Source of the DNA: Strigops habroptila
Taxonomy: Eukaryota > Chordata > Aves > Psittaciformes > Psittacidae
Assembly: GCF_004027225.2 (NCBI RefSeq)
Contig: NC_046358.1
Span: 4,430,720-4,494,719, forward strand
Reading direction: 5' to 3'
DNA length: 64,000 nucleotides
Shown here piece after piece: positions 50,638 to 62,543 of this stretch. The notes below the pieces were generated by a model. That model searched no databases. It was not told the origin of the DNA and saw only the letters and a list, made by a program, of their open reading frames with translations. Position numbers and translations under genes: made by a program. Within the stretch, counting starts at the first letter, position 1. The number at the start of each line of letters is the position of its first letter.

Positions 50638-50700
50638 ATGGAGGGAGACTGTCTGAGCTGCATGAAGTACCTGATGTTTCTTTTCAATTTCTTCATATTT
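50638..50700 (+). CDS. TSPAN18: tetraspanin-18, coding exon 1 (residues 1-21)
   Basis: This exon encodes the short cytosolic N-terminus and the first half of TM1: [14 protein letters not shown] and then an aromatic-rich stretch ending IF. Cys5 and Cys8 sit just before the membrane, where tetraspanins are usually palmitoylated. The exon ends in frame at the donor GTAAGT (50701-50706). The following intron is short (1085 bases). The length and phase-0 border match the usual tetraspanin layout of a short first coding exon followed by a long second exon. The start at 50638 is chosen for its strong Kozak context and expected N-terminal length. Confidence 0.9.
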
Positions 50701-51785
50701 GTAAGTATTTAGAATCCACTTTCTCTCCTGAATCCTCCTGTTTTGAGCAGCCTGCTGCTCCCCAGCAGGATAGGCTGTAATTTGGTCACATCATCACAGT
50801 ACAGAATGTCCCCTCAGCTTTGCGCTAGCAATCACTGAGGGTTTTGCAGCACCCAAAGTGACTCAGAGATTCGGCAAGCCAGCACTGTGGTCACTGTTGT
50901 CTGGGTTATTCCTGTCCTTGGCAAGGGAGACCAGAGGGAAAGCTATAGCTAGTGACGTACGTGGGTCTTTCCTGGAATGGCAGAAGGAATTGTTTTATAC
51001 TCCAGGGTGCCCTGCTGAGGTTTTCACATGGAAACACAGTCATTTTCCTACCACACATCAGGTCATTCTCGGTCACCCTGTTGCTCTAGTCTGCAATAGG
51101 AAAGGTTGGGAGTGCCCAGCCACCCTGGCCTCTGTGGTGGGGATGGTTAATGTGTGCCCCTTCGCTGGGCTGTCCCCCACAGATAGTCGCTCTCTACAAC
51201 TACCTGAAAGGAGGTTGTAGTGAGGTGGGTATAAGTCTCTGCTCCCAAGGAACAAGGGATGGGACAAGAGGAAACGTCCTCAAGATGTGCTAGGGGAGGT
51301 TTAGATGGAGATTAGAAACAATGCTTTCCCCAGAGGGTGCTCAGGCATTGGAATAGGCTGCCCAGGGCAGTGCTGGAGTCACCGTCCCTGGAAGTGTTCA
51401 TAAACCATGTAGATGAGGCCCTCAGTACATGGGTTATCGGTGGCCTGGGCAGTGCTGAGCAATGGTTGAACTTGATGATCTTAAAGGTCTTTTCCAACGT
51501 AGTTGATTCTATGTGGCTCAAGATTCAGTCTTTCAGCATTAGGGAGGGAGTAAATAGCTGGTAGTGACATGTCAAGGAAGGTAGTTTTGCTGCAAATGGT
51601 CACTCAGTGAGCAATAGATACTAAAAGCAGCATATCAGCAGTCACTTGCTTGGTGGAGAATATATGCCACTGACAAACAAGAGCTCTCCAAGTGAATACC
51701 TCTGATCGAAAGATAACAATGAACCCATTCTTCCTGCGTCAGTTGGTTTATGTTGACCGATGTCCCTCTCTTTGTTTCATGACAG
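50701..51785 (+). other. TSPAN18: TSPAN18 intron after coding exon 1
   Basis: Bounded by GTAAGT and a CATGACAG acceptor. It holds unique sequence and the old CR1 copy at 51188-51513. The open frame of 120 codons at 50858-51220 on the + strand has no tetraspanin similarity and overlaps the CR1 start. Confidence 0.85.
51188..51513 (+). mobile_element. older CR1 LINE 3' fragment
   Basis: CTACAACTACCTGAAAGGAG, AAGGAACAAGGGATGGGACA and the end TTTTCCAACGTAGTTGATTC with a single decayed octamer are typical of older CR1 subfamilies with a different 3' UTR from the abundant copies here. It ends about 272 bases before coding exon 2. Confidence 0.85.
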
Positions 51786-51980
51786 CTGGGAGGAGCGTGC
51801 CTTCTGGGCCTTGGGATCTGGGTCATTGTGGATCCCACAGGCTTCCGAGAGATAGTGGCTGCCAACCCCCTGCTCTTCACAGGAGCCTACATCATGCTGG
51901 CTATGGGGGCAATGCTCTTCCTGCTGGGTTTCCTCGGCTGCTGTGGTGCCATCCGTGAGAACAAATGCCTCCTGCTCTTC
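51786..51980 (+). CDS. TSPAN18: tetraspanin-18, coding exon 2 (residues 22-86)
   Basis: The exon spans 65 codons, entered after CTTTGTTTCATGACAG and left at GTGAGT (51981). It encodes the rest of TM1 ([15 protein letters not shown]), the small extracellular loop ([15 protein letters not shown], about residues 37-51), TM2 (about 52-73) and the cytosolic turn. Visible signatures are the GCCG motif at the inner end of TM2 (Cys73, Cys74) and the RENKC turn (residues 78-82), where Cys82 is another likely palmitoylation site. An old CR1 copy ends about 270 bases upstream. Reading is phase 0 on both sides, with no frameshift or stop. Confidence 0.95.
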
Positions 51981-52769
51981 GTGAGTGTCCTTGTGTTTTC
52001 TGTTGGCCTTTTGGAATGGGGGTGACTGGACAGATGATGCTGTGATAAGTGCATGAAATGAGTGTCTATTATTGTAGCCACTATTCCCTTAGATAATAAA
52101 TAAGCTTTAGGTACTTTTACACACAGCTAGAAATACAGAGAATTTGACTTTTCCCTACACCACATTTGAGCCCAGTGGGTATAGAGTCTGGAGGTATCTT
52201 TTGTCCTTGTTAAGCTTTGTTTCAAAATTGTCCTATTTGGTTGTTTGATTTTACTTTGTATTTTTACAAAGTGACCAAAAATGGACCTCTCTTGGCCACC
52301 CAAACCTCACTACTCCACTTGTGGATTCATTCCTTGGTGGTTCACAACAAAACAGAGGGAACACGTGTAACAGAGCTCACCATGTCAGCAAAATTCCCAG
52401 CTCAGAACTACATGGTGATCTAACATTGCAGTTCCCTATAGCTGGTTGCTCCCTTAGGCAGCCTACTCTGCTCCTAAAACGAACCAGATTTCTTCTCTTC
52501 GGGCAGATTTTCTCCTGAATGATAGAGTTAAATTTCATCCCTTGTGGTGGAGGGATGGAATCATCCCATCAAGTAGAGCTTAGCCTCTGAAATAAGACAC
52601 TTATGACCTCCACTGTAAGTTCTGATACTGCAGGGTTCCCGGCCATTATCTTTTACTAGAAGGCATTACCTGTTACGGGTTGAAAGACAAAGATCATTAT
52701 TTTTATTTCTCATTTTTGTCAAACGTGACCTTTTGTTTCCCCCTCTAGGTCTGTTGGGGTGTTGGGGCT

Positions 52770-52812
52770 TTGGGTTTTTGTTTGTTTGAGGTTTTTGGTT
52801 TGGTTTGGTTTA
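52770..52812. repeat. GTTT/GGTTT simple repeat
   Basis: TTTTTGTTTGTTTGAGG is followed by TTTTTGGTTTGGTTTGG. Low-complexity sequence. Confidence 0.75.
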
Positions 52813-55800
52813 AATCTTGATCTTATGGTGTTTTGTTATGGTTGTCTCTTGCACAGCTTCTTCATGGTGCAAAAGAGACTTGTCTCTAATTTTAAACAGA
52901 AGAGGAAAGTCCTCTTTCTGGAATGCAAACCCATTTTTTCCTAGAGATGAGCATGGCTGCGCTGAAGGAATTCTCTCTGGCCTTTAGCTCACCCACACCT
53001 TGAATTCATAACCTGCAAATGAGAGCCCTGTTCTGGAAGCCATTGTGGGTTTGATTTCGTCACCTCAGAAGTAAATCAGCAAACCAAATGTGCCTGTGAG
53101 GTTGTGGAGATCTGCCCAGAGGAACCTAATAATATGCAAAGGATCAGGCACAATAAGCCTGAGGTTACTTCAAAGCCTGTCCCTGTCAGATTAAGAAACT
53201 AAAACTTACATTTGATGAAAAGTATTGATTGAAAGTGAAGGGGAGAGTAATATTTTCAGCTTGGATCATGTCTGCTTCATATAGACTGGATGGAGGAAGG
53301 TTTCTCTGGCCATGTTCTCTCCTGATTTAACATCATGAAGTTATATCATGGTTTGAATGCTCCTCCTGGTGCTTTAGTTATATTCCAGTGCACTCCGTTT
53401 TATGGTTCTGACTCTTAGAGATAGTTCTGATCCCTGGTGCTTTATCTATTTACTTTTACTATTATTTTATATTTGGAATGTGAGAAATACATGGACTGGA
53501 AGTAATGCCCTGGACTAGGAGAAACTGAAAGTAATTACTGGATGAGGAATTAGTGTTTCACCTTGATCGGGTCTCTCAGAGCTTCTGGTATCAAAGTCAA
53601 CTCTGTTAAACAACATTAGTGATGCCCTTGGTCAAGGATCTATGCTGATACCAAGTGAAAGAGATATTCTGCTTCTTGAGGGGGCCACACCAGCTGATGT
53701 TAAAATGCATAAAGCATCTGTGGAATCAGAAGCCTGATGGGAATAAGTTTCAGGATTTGAAAAGGCAAACCATTCATGAGCATACGTCAGATGGGGAACA
53801 CCTTGCAAAGCAGAGTGTCAGGCTTCGGGGGAGTGGTACTTAGGGAGAAGTTGCTAGATCAAATCAAGCCCACTTACAAAGTTGTTAAAGAATTGATGAG
53901 CCAGAGAGCTGCTCGAGTGAGATTTCACAGCAATGCATAATGCATGTCTGAAGCTTTTAGTCCAAATGTAAACAGGAGATAGAAGGGACATGACAGATGC
54001 GCAAATGCGTGTTCTCTAGGTTCTGGCTTCTGTGCCTGCAAGAACTTGTATTTTTCATCAAGCTGCTTGTCTCTTGGTAAAAAAGCATCACTGTGTAACC
54101 TAACATGTTGCATTAAGCACAAGGCTGTGAAGTATTTCTAGATTTGGACTTGGCTCACAAAAAGCAACAAACATTGGCCTGCAGATCAGACATTGAATAA
54201 CTTCTGGGTTGTCCTCAAGACCCTCTGACTGCAAAAGAACACCATGAAAATCAAGATCTAAAATGCTGTTCAGCATACAACATTATATTACAAGACTGAA
54301 TTCAGCTTTGCAACAAGAACAGTCCATACTAGCTTCATTTGGCTTAGTTTTGACTGCAGGTATCCTTGTAATCTGGATGCAGTAGCCCCTGAAACTTTTC
54401 ATAATGAAAATGTGGGTCTTTTGGGTTAAAGGTTGTTGCTTGTTTCGGAACAGCATTGCTGCAACTGGAGCAGTAGATCAGATGTGAAAAAGAAACATGA
54501 AACACTGATTTGTGGAAACATCTGATAAACTTATAACCATCACCAGGAGCTGAGGCAGGAGTTTTGACCAATATGCGAGACCCCACTCCTTAGGATGTTC
54601 ACCTTGGATGTGGGGGCTGCCCATGTTCAACTGTTGGGACTCAAGCATGAATTTGAATGTGAAGCTGCTCTGTCCCGTGCATTAACCAGTTGGCTATTTA
54701 GTGCTCTTATATATCAGTAATCTATTTAATTTTGGGAGGCAAAACATAATAAGCAGATTTCAACTCTCCTTAAAATGCAGAATAAGAGCAAGTTCTGAAA
54801 CACTGATGATCCATCTTCTTTTTCTCATCAGCCCTAATGGCTGCTCGTGTCTTTTCTACAGTAACGGTTATAAATCTGTAGTGCAGAGTGCACAATATAA
54901 GTGTAAATCAGTTTGGAAATGATAATGAAGCTTATCAGAGATAATCTGGGAGTGACTGCTTCCACTTCTTCACAGACCTGAGCTGGAGCTTGGGTGAATA
55001 TGTGTCTCCCAGTAATCAGTAAATGAAATGCAATTAGCAGGGTGATGGGATTAATCACTTCATGGCCACCTTAGACCTCTTCGTGACTACGCTGAGATCC
55101 CTTGATGGATGATGATGTGAATTTGCAAAGCATCCTTCATTCTCATCACTTGTTCTTTGCCCTCCTGTGGTGAAATTAAAACAGTCTCTGAGCAGGAAGA
55201 AAAGAAGCCACACAGAAAACTCCAGCAGCAAGAATAAATTAGAGAGTTAACTAGTTCAGCAAAATCAAGCAATAGCATTCTGTTAGCATCCCAAGTCCCT
55301 ACTCGTCTGACTCTTCTTGTTTTGTCATTTGAGCCCAGGGTCCTTTTCTTTTGTTTCCACTGCAGAAGCAGGTAGACAAATGGGACAGGGTGGTGCATGC
55401 ACTTTTCCAATGGGGAAAAATCACTTACAGCTCTAATAATTGACAACAAGCCAACATTTTGCCCATTCCAAGCAGGTAGTTTGAATTCTCTTTCCATTAC
55501 CAAAATGCAGAGTGCACAGTATTTCAGACACTGTTTATAAATCATTGCTCGGGGATCACAATAGTACTTCTGGCCCCATCTGCCTGCCTTCTGTTTCAGA
55601 AAGACTTTCAATAACCTTCTCATATACACAAAAAAACCCATCCAGACTTCTCTTGTGTTCATTTCTACTTGTTGCTTCAACTACCTTCAGTGGTAACATG
55701 TACTGCATGTGTATTACCCTCCATGTGATGTGATCTTACTTTGTTCTCTGTTCACTCCTGTTTTTCTCACATGGTTCTGAAATTTGAGTTCATTTCTAAA

Positions 55801-55900
55801 TGTTCACTCAGCTTTGTAAAATCATCTTTGAGTCTGTGGCTAATTCTTGGGACCATTGAATTTTAGAAGGGCTGACTGTCAGATGGTGATTTCTCCTTTA

Positions 55901-55968
55901 TAAGAACATAAAAACCTGTCCATCTAGTTCAGACTTATGGTTTCTCAAGCCCACTATTTTGCCTCCAA
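55901..55968. repeat. possible old sauropsid dispersed repeat
   Basis: TAAGAACATAAAAACC, then TCCATCTAGTTCAGACTTAT resembles the common 'aagaacataagaa ... ggtccatctagcccag' repeat of turtles, crocodilians and birds. Very diverged; judged by eye. Confidence 0.3.
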
Positions 55969-56782
55969 GAATAGAAATAAATGCCATTTTGGGATAGGAT
56001 AGAGCCTAGCCACTTTCTGCTCCATTCCCATAGTTGCTATTCAATACCAGCTCCTGTTTTAAGGATGTTAGAGAGCACATCCCTTCCTGTTCCTTTTACT
56101 GTTTCTTATGGACTGCAGCAGCATGAAACTAGCACAAGGCATCAATGCAACAGTGCCCTTAATGTAAAGATATGAATATGCACACTTTGGATGCTATACA
56201 AGACATGGATAATACTTGCATAATCAAATTGAAATTATGATGGTATGTTATCAACTTTCTGTAGAGGTTCTGAGTGGTTAATACTTAACTCGGTGCAACC
56301 CCATTGTGTGGAGGGGGATATTAACCAAGGCTAATCTTGTCCTGAAACGTAGAATACTCTGAAAAGAGTCCTGTTTTGGTCAAAGATGTAAATATTTGAG
56401 TATACATCCTACTACCTCCTTCCATACACAATAAGCTATGATTGTATTACAGCAAAATTGTTTGTGTTGTGGTGAGTGGGGGTGTGCATATGTAGGTGTA
56501 TGCATGTGGTACATATATCTGTGTTAGCACAGTTTAACCCTATATGAGTATCTACATGATTAGACAACTTTTTCCATCCAAATAGGCTTTACTGTTTTAA
56601 CCTGGTGCAGATTTATCAGGGGGGGGATTCTGTAGCCTTACTCCCTTTCACTCATTAGAACCAGGAAAAAGCATCCCAAGCTCCCATGTCCTGTGACAGT
56701 AGAGAGAGGTTCTGTCTGCTCCAGGTTACCTACCCATAGGGGTTTTTTCGTTGTCAGGGAAAAAAATGTTTCTTTGGTTATT

Positions 56783-56842
56783 TGGGGGTTGAAACTAGAT
56801 GATCTTAAGGTTCTTTCCAACCCTAACCATTCTATGAGTCTA
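56783..56842 (+). mobile_element. CR1 3' tail fragment
   Basis: About 60 bases, TGGGGGTTGAAACTAGATGA to ACCATTCTATGAGTCTAT. It sits 115 bases before coding exon 3. Confidence 0.88.
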
Positions 56843-56956
56843 TTTATTTCTTCCATCTCTTCTGTGACTAGCAAACCCTGTGTTCATACTACCTATTGCA
56901 AGCACCTAATAGTATGATGTGTTTGTTTTATTTGGATTTCATCTTCTCTCTTCCAG

Positions 56957-57031
56957 TTCTTCATGTTTATTTTGTTAATCTTCCTGGCGGAGCTTTCAGC
57001 TGCGATCCTGGCTTTTATCTTCAGAGAAAAT
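56957..57031 (+). CDS. TSPAN18: tetraspanin-18, coding exon 3 (residues 87-111)
   Basis: This 75-base exon is the size typical of the TM3 exon across tetraspanins. The acceptor is CATCTTCTCTCTTCCAG and the donor is AAT|GTAAGT (57032). It encodes most of TM3 (FFMFILLIFLAELSAAILAF) and the first residues outside the membrane (IFREN). Glu98 within TM3 is the polar residue usual at that position in the family. The flanking introns are about 5.0 kb and 5.5 kb. A small CR1 tail fragment sits 115 bases upstream and does not reach the acceptor. Confidence 0.94.
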
Positions 57032-57551
57032 GTAAGTACCCGATGGTGGGCAAACGCTGGACCCCAGTGAGATTGTACCCAGCTGGAGATGCTGTTAGAT
57101 GGTGGCTGATTTGTTTGTAGAGCAACTGTTTGTTTCAAATACCAACAAATCTGCTTCATTCCTACCCTCAGTGTGCAGAAGTGCCAGCAAGCCAGTGAAT
57201 GCTAACTAACCTGGGGTGCGCAGGATGGATGGTTTACGTACAAGGGAGATATACATTGGGGGACTACTTAAATCCTGAAGTTTTTAGAGTCTTCCTGCTT
57301 CTTTTGCAGCCAAACCAGCTGCACATTCCACCAGAGAGAAGTTTATTATAAAGTCACACTAAGATTAAAACAAACTCTTTTCTTTTTTTCAATATAGCAT
57401 GTGTTTAATATTAATATTAATAGTGAAACCTCCTGTTTTCCCAATTGAGCCAATGCTCGTTCTGCAGTGCAAAAAAATTCCTCTTGTTCATCTTCCAATC
57501 ATATCCTTCTTGAATTTTCATATTCTGGTGCTCACCAGCTTCCCCTCAAGG

Positions 57552-57621
57552 CTGCTTGAGATAATAAGATGTCCCTCCTGATATCCCTGCTTGGGATAGT
57601 AAGATATCCCTCCTAACCTGC
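57552..57621. repeat. 35-base tandem duplication
   Basis: Two units, CTGCTTGAGATAATAAGATG... and CTGCTTGGGATAGTAAGATA..., each continuing with TCCCTCCT, differ at a handful of positions. Confidence 0.8.
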
Positions 57622-59847
57622 CCTGAGCAAGTCTGCCCATGTCTCATTCCGAGTCCCATCAATGGATCAACTTTCATAATGCACTGCTTACAGGTTTCTG
57701 TTTCTTCTCCCCACAGCTTCATATGATGTGGCCTTTCTCTACTCTGCTGCTATGCATATTATTATATGGCCATCATCTCTTCCTTATGCTAATAGTAAGC
57801 TTTTGCTACACTAGTAGTAAGCACAGTCTCATATGTTTCTCTAACCAGCTCCTTTTTCCCTGTTCCCACACATGAAAGAAGAATCTGACTCAAGTAGGTC
57901 TCTGCTTCCCAAGTCAGCCCATCTTTGACATATGACTCTGAGTGATGGCTATGAAAAAACAGTGGCCAGTAGATGTAGTCACTATTGACTGTTAGTATTT
58001 AGTTTGTTTATTTGGCCTTTGTCAGTAGTTGGAAAACATACAGCACGTTCCCTGTACTGAACGTGACAGAAATGTGACATGAGCATAAAAGGGCCATGTA
58101 TAATAATGGTTTTCTTGAGTCGGGATATACTTTATAAGAAGATTTTTAGAAGCAAATAATTTAGTACCCAGGAAGTTGACAGCAAGACAGCATGGTTGTG
58201 AAGTGGATGGTCTTGGGGTGGAAGGTAGTGGGAGAAGAAACTGGTCAAGCCGGAGGTGAGCCTGTGTGCAAGGAGCTGCAGGGCTGCTGTGTCCTCCTCC
58301 CTCAGTCACATCTTGCTTCTGGGCAAATCATCAGTACCTTCCACTCCTATGGAAGCTGTGGGACAAGTGAGGACATGTTATCTTGCAAGATAAGGTCGCG
58401 GTGCTTATTCTAGACTTCTGTGGCATCTGGCAGTGTTTTGTGGGAGAAAACATGAAGGGGAACAAACTTCTATCTTTCTTGAGCTCGTCTCCCTGTTTGT
58501 GTCACCAGCTTCCCACTCTGTCAGAATGACTGACAGGAAGGGATTAAATGGGAAGGAATGAAGAGCGTCAAATCCCAACATAGCTGGAGATGGCTCTGTG
58601 CAGAAGTTACACTCAGTCTGCAAATTCTTGTGGTTTGTTCTCTTCTCAGGTTTCTTCCGAAAAGAAAAACAAAACCGACCTTTTTTGCTATGTATTTTGG
58701 TGGTAGCTCCTTGGGCTTGGTAATTACTTGTGGCTAATTTTGCTGTCATCTTTGGGTTCGGGTGAGGCTACATGGCTGGACAGGATGTCCATGGGGACAG
58801 AGGTGGTGTTTCAGTGACCCCATGCTGGGAAGAATTCTTCACAGTAGCAATTTTAGGTCAGGTTCAAATGTGCTTTTCCCTGTGAAATGAGTTACTTTCA
58901 AGGCATGTGGTGGTAAATACATATTTAGGCAATACAAATTTCTTGGAAGTTTACCAGGTGGGTTCCTGTGATGGTCATTGCATGAGTCCATATGGCTTGT
59001 GGCCTCACTGGGTGCATAAAATGAGGCAAAAAAGGAAAGATTTGCTCTATCTGTTTGCTCACTTTCCAGATGATGTTCAGTGCAGCTTTCTCTTGTACAG
59101 GGTTTTACATCCAAACCAGCTGCCAAACACTCAACAGAGTTAAATTATGAATAGCTGAGGGAGTGAAAGAAATTAAGAGGCAAAAATAAGGGAGAAAAGA
59201 GATGTTTTCTGCTGAGATTTGACGTGAGAGGAAGAGTCAATGAAGCAGAGTGTGGTGGTGGGGTGACCTGAAGTGGTGTTCGCGACAGTGGGTTACTGTG
59301 ATCTGCAAGTCTATTTGCACTTCCAAATAACTGTTTAAAAGCAGTCTCTGGAGAGGCAGCCTGTTGTTAACCAGCTATAGGAGTACCAGAGTTTCTCTTC
59401 CTCTGTAAAGGAGGTTTTGGAGGGTGGAGAACCCTTTTTCATCTAGAAGACCCCTCATAAGATAATGTCTTCCATGAAAAATAGAGAGAGGCTGTGAAAG
59501 AGCAATTCGACTTATGTATAGGAATTGCTCTTTATATGCCCTTCAGAGGTCTGGATGGGAAAAACTCTAGAGGGATATTTGACTCTTTTTCTTAGTGAAT
59601 TGGCTTAGCAAGCAAGAAAGCAGGATGGTAGGAACAGATGAGTCCAGCGGCAGGGCTCTGGATGAAGTCAGGATGTTTGACATTTGATAGACAAGCCACT
59701 TTTTGGTTCCTGGTACCTCAGTTTCCTCAGACATAAGGCAAAAACTAAAGAACATGAACTGTCCATCCCTCAGTTGAGCAGCTGGAAATCTCTGGGTTGG
59801 AAGGCACTGTGGAACTGACAAGTGCAGCACTGGTGACTGTACCTACA

Positions 59848-59873
59848 GTACAAGCACTGTAGTGTGCTTGTAC
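59848..59873. repeat. perfect 10-bp hairpin
   Basis: GTACAAGCAC and GTGCTTGTAC are exact reverse complements around the loop TGTAGT. Confidence 0.8.
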
Positions 59874-62397
59874 GGCGTTAGGATGCTCCAGGAAGATGCA
59901 GGTGGACAGGAGTGTGTCCTGTTTTTCAAGCAGGCACCATGAAGTCAGCAGAAATGCCCTCTTTTTCCTAAATCCCCTTCATCTGCCTGCAGTAACCGCA
60001 GCCAAGCTATCTTTTGAACCAGTGTGACAAAACACTTCATTCACTGGCACATAAATGTACGCGTGCATGTGCTTCTTCTGTATTGGAGATGTTCCCCTCT
60101 GAACAGCTAGAAGAAATCACAGCTGAACAGCTCTTTACTGTTTATGGCTGTGGCAGATCTTGTTGTCAGAAATTTATGTGAAGATCTAGTTTTATTATTA
60201 GGTCCTTTCCTACCTTCTAAATAGCTCTGGCCATAGGACTCCAATGTGCAGAGACCTCATCGGTGCTGTCACCAGCTCCAGCAAGAGGGGAGCTGTGGGC
60301 AAAAACCAGTCTTATGACTTTTATCCTCCTTTGTCAGCGATTTTTTAGAAGAAAGATGCTTTTACTAATTTATTTTTTATTATTATTATTTTTTATTGGT
60401 TTTCTTACATTTTTTCTGAGCTTCAGATGCTCAGGACAAACAGCTTAAGAGCAACAAACTGGAATCAGTTATCTTCTTGGCAAACTTACCCTTTCAGCAC
60501 TAGGTTTTACTTTAGGCCAAGTGTCGTAAAGAAATCACACACAAACTCTCAGCAATTTCCTCGGGGGTTGCTGCTGTCAAAATAAAGGTTTCACTTTATA
60601 TTGAAATGACTCTTTTGTTTTAGACCCTGCCAAAGGCAGTCAACTGGGATTATTACCAACAGTAATATCAGTTTCAAAGTCCACGCTTCAGAAACAGACA
60701 AGCACCACAAAAATGTTCTGCTGTCTCGGCAGGGAAGCATGCTGCATGGCTAAAGTATGCTGAGAAAGGGAAGGAAAGGAGAACACTGAGGACATATTTC
60801 AGTTTCACGTTTCATATTTCTCTCAGTGTGCCAAATTCCCAAAGGAAAATGCCATGTTTTCTGGTATTTTAGTATTTAAAAGCAAAAAAAAAGAGTTAAT
60901 ATTTGTCCCATAAAAGTGATTCAGGGATTTAGCAGCATCTCTAATTAAAAGGTAGTGAGATTGAGCTAGCTGCATCAAGTCTTTGTGACAAAGTATTGAT
61001 TTAATCATTACATTTGGCCTTAGTTTGTATTTGTAGAAGAGAAGTCAATATGAAGTGGTATTTGGCAGTCTGTTAAAGTCACCACAGCCTTCCCTTTTTT
61101 TTTTCCCCTTAAATTTTGTCATACAAAGGAAACAAACAGTTTTGTGCTTGTGCTTTTGTGCCCACCCATACATCTCATACATATGCATGTGTATGTGCGA
61201 TATTTCACATTGCATATCAAGAACCTGAAACCAACTTGTAGCTGTATGTGTCACTGCATCTGCAGTGCTGGGAGAACAATGGGAGAATGGGGAAAAAAGG
61301 TCTTTTTCAGGCAGCTTAATTCCTGATCCTGCAAATATGCAATGCTAGAGCAATGCTGTATCCAACTGACTTCGACCCTCTTTGCAGTGGTAGAGAGATT
61401 TCGCCTGTATGGATCACAAATCACAAGGTATTTTGGAGAAGGGACCACACAAGTCAAAGACCTACTGGGAACCCGAAAAGGGGATTCCTTGATATTTTCC
61501 TCCTGAGGTGATGGAAAGGCAACAAGATTGAAAAGGGGTGTTCAGTTTAACAAGACTATTAAGTTTGCATATTTACTAGTCCTCCAGAGAGTGATCCGGA
61601 GTAAATGCAATTTCAAGGTGTCTAACTTTCCTGAGCCAAAGTATTCATTCAGTTTTCCTATTTAACTGTAAAAGTAAACAGGACTAAATGAAATTCCATT
61701 CATTTATATTGCTGACCTCAGGAAAAAATGCTTAAATTATCTAAAGACTGGAAATATAAAGAGGATTTTTTTCTTCATATGTGTGGTTTGGTTTAGATAA
61801 TCTAAAGCATTGTCAGGGAAATGGTCTTTTTTTCCTGATTTGTAAGTTGACTTGAACATTCGTTTTATGTTTTTTACTTCCTTTTAATTCCCAGAAAGTT
61901 CCAGATTAAGGCTTCATTCTGCTCTCTCACACAGGGAAGTAAATTCAGAGCAGTTCCCCTGTTGCTAGTAGGAAGTTAACTGATTTAAAATGAAATGTGA
62001 GGGGAAAACCATGCTTTGATTGCAGACCTCATGAAGCAGAGTACATTAAACTACTATTTGCGGGTGGATTTGATGACCTTTCTGAAATATGTTTTAGTCT
62101 TGTTTCAACTTATGAAACACTTTCAAATAGCACTGAAAATTCAAAGAAACAACCAACCCTTAAGTGTAAACATTATCTTATGAGTATATTTATAATTCAA
62201 TCCCTGATTCTTAGTGAGCAGCAGTTCAGCAGTTTAATTCAACAGGTACTATGCACTCTGGATATAGTTATCTTTCAACCAGTGGTTTTTCCCATGTTTT
62301 TCCTCTGAGATTTGCAAAATGAAGAACAAAACCAAAACAACTTTGGGAAGAAACTTTGAAGAAAAAACCTTTGGGGAGTGCTTGGAAAAGATGTTAA

Positions 62398-62514
62398 TAG
62401 AATCACAGAACAGTTTGTGTTGGAAGGGACCTTAAAGCTCATCCAGTTCCAACCCCCTACCATGGGCAGAGACATCTTCCACTAGAGCAGGTTGCCCCAA
62501 GCCCCATCCAACCT
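62398..62514 (-). mobile_element. CR1 LINE 3' fragment beside exon 4
   Basis: About 117 bases. Left tail AATAGAATCACAGAACAG, body through CTCATCCAGTTCCAACCCCC to GCCCCATCCAACCTTT. The unique sequence between it and the exon is about 29 bases and supplies the polypyrimidine tract. Confidence 0.9.
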
Positions 62515-62543
62515 TTACATTTCCTCCTGTCTGTGCATTTCAG

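Larger units (their letters stand above)
51981..56956 (+). other. TSPAN18: TSPAN18 intron after coding exon 2
   Basis: About 5.0 kb of mostly unique sequence. It includes a GT-rich simple stretch near 52770, a possible old repeat near 55901 and a CR1 tail at 56783. The minus strand has the longest open frame in the window (55087-55680, 197 codons), with no recognised domain. Confidence 0.85.
57032..62543 (+). other. TSPAN18: TSPAN18 intron after coding exon 3
   Basis: About 5.5 kb. It contains a 35-base tandem duplication, a short hairpin at 59848 and a CR1 fragment at its 3' end. No second gene or RNA gene is recognised on either strand; open frames are at most about 114 codons and look random. 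Confidence 0.85.
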
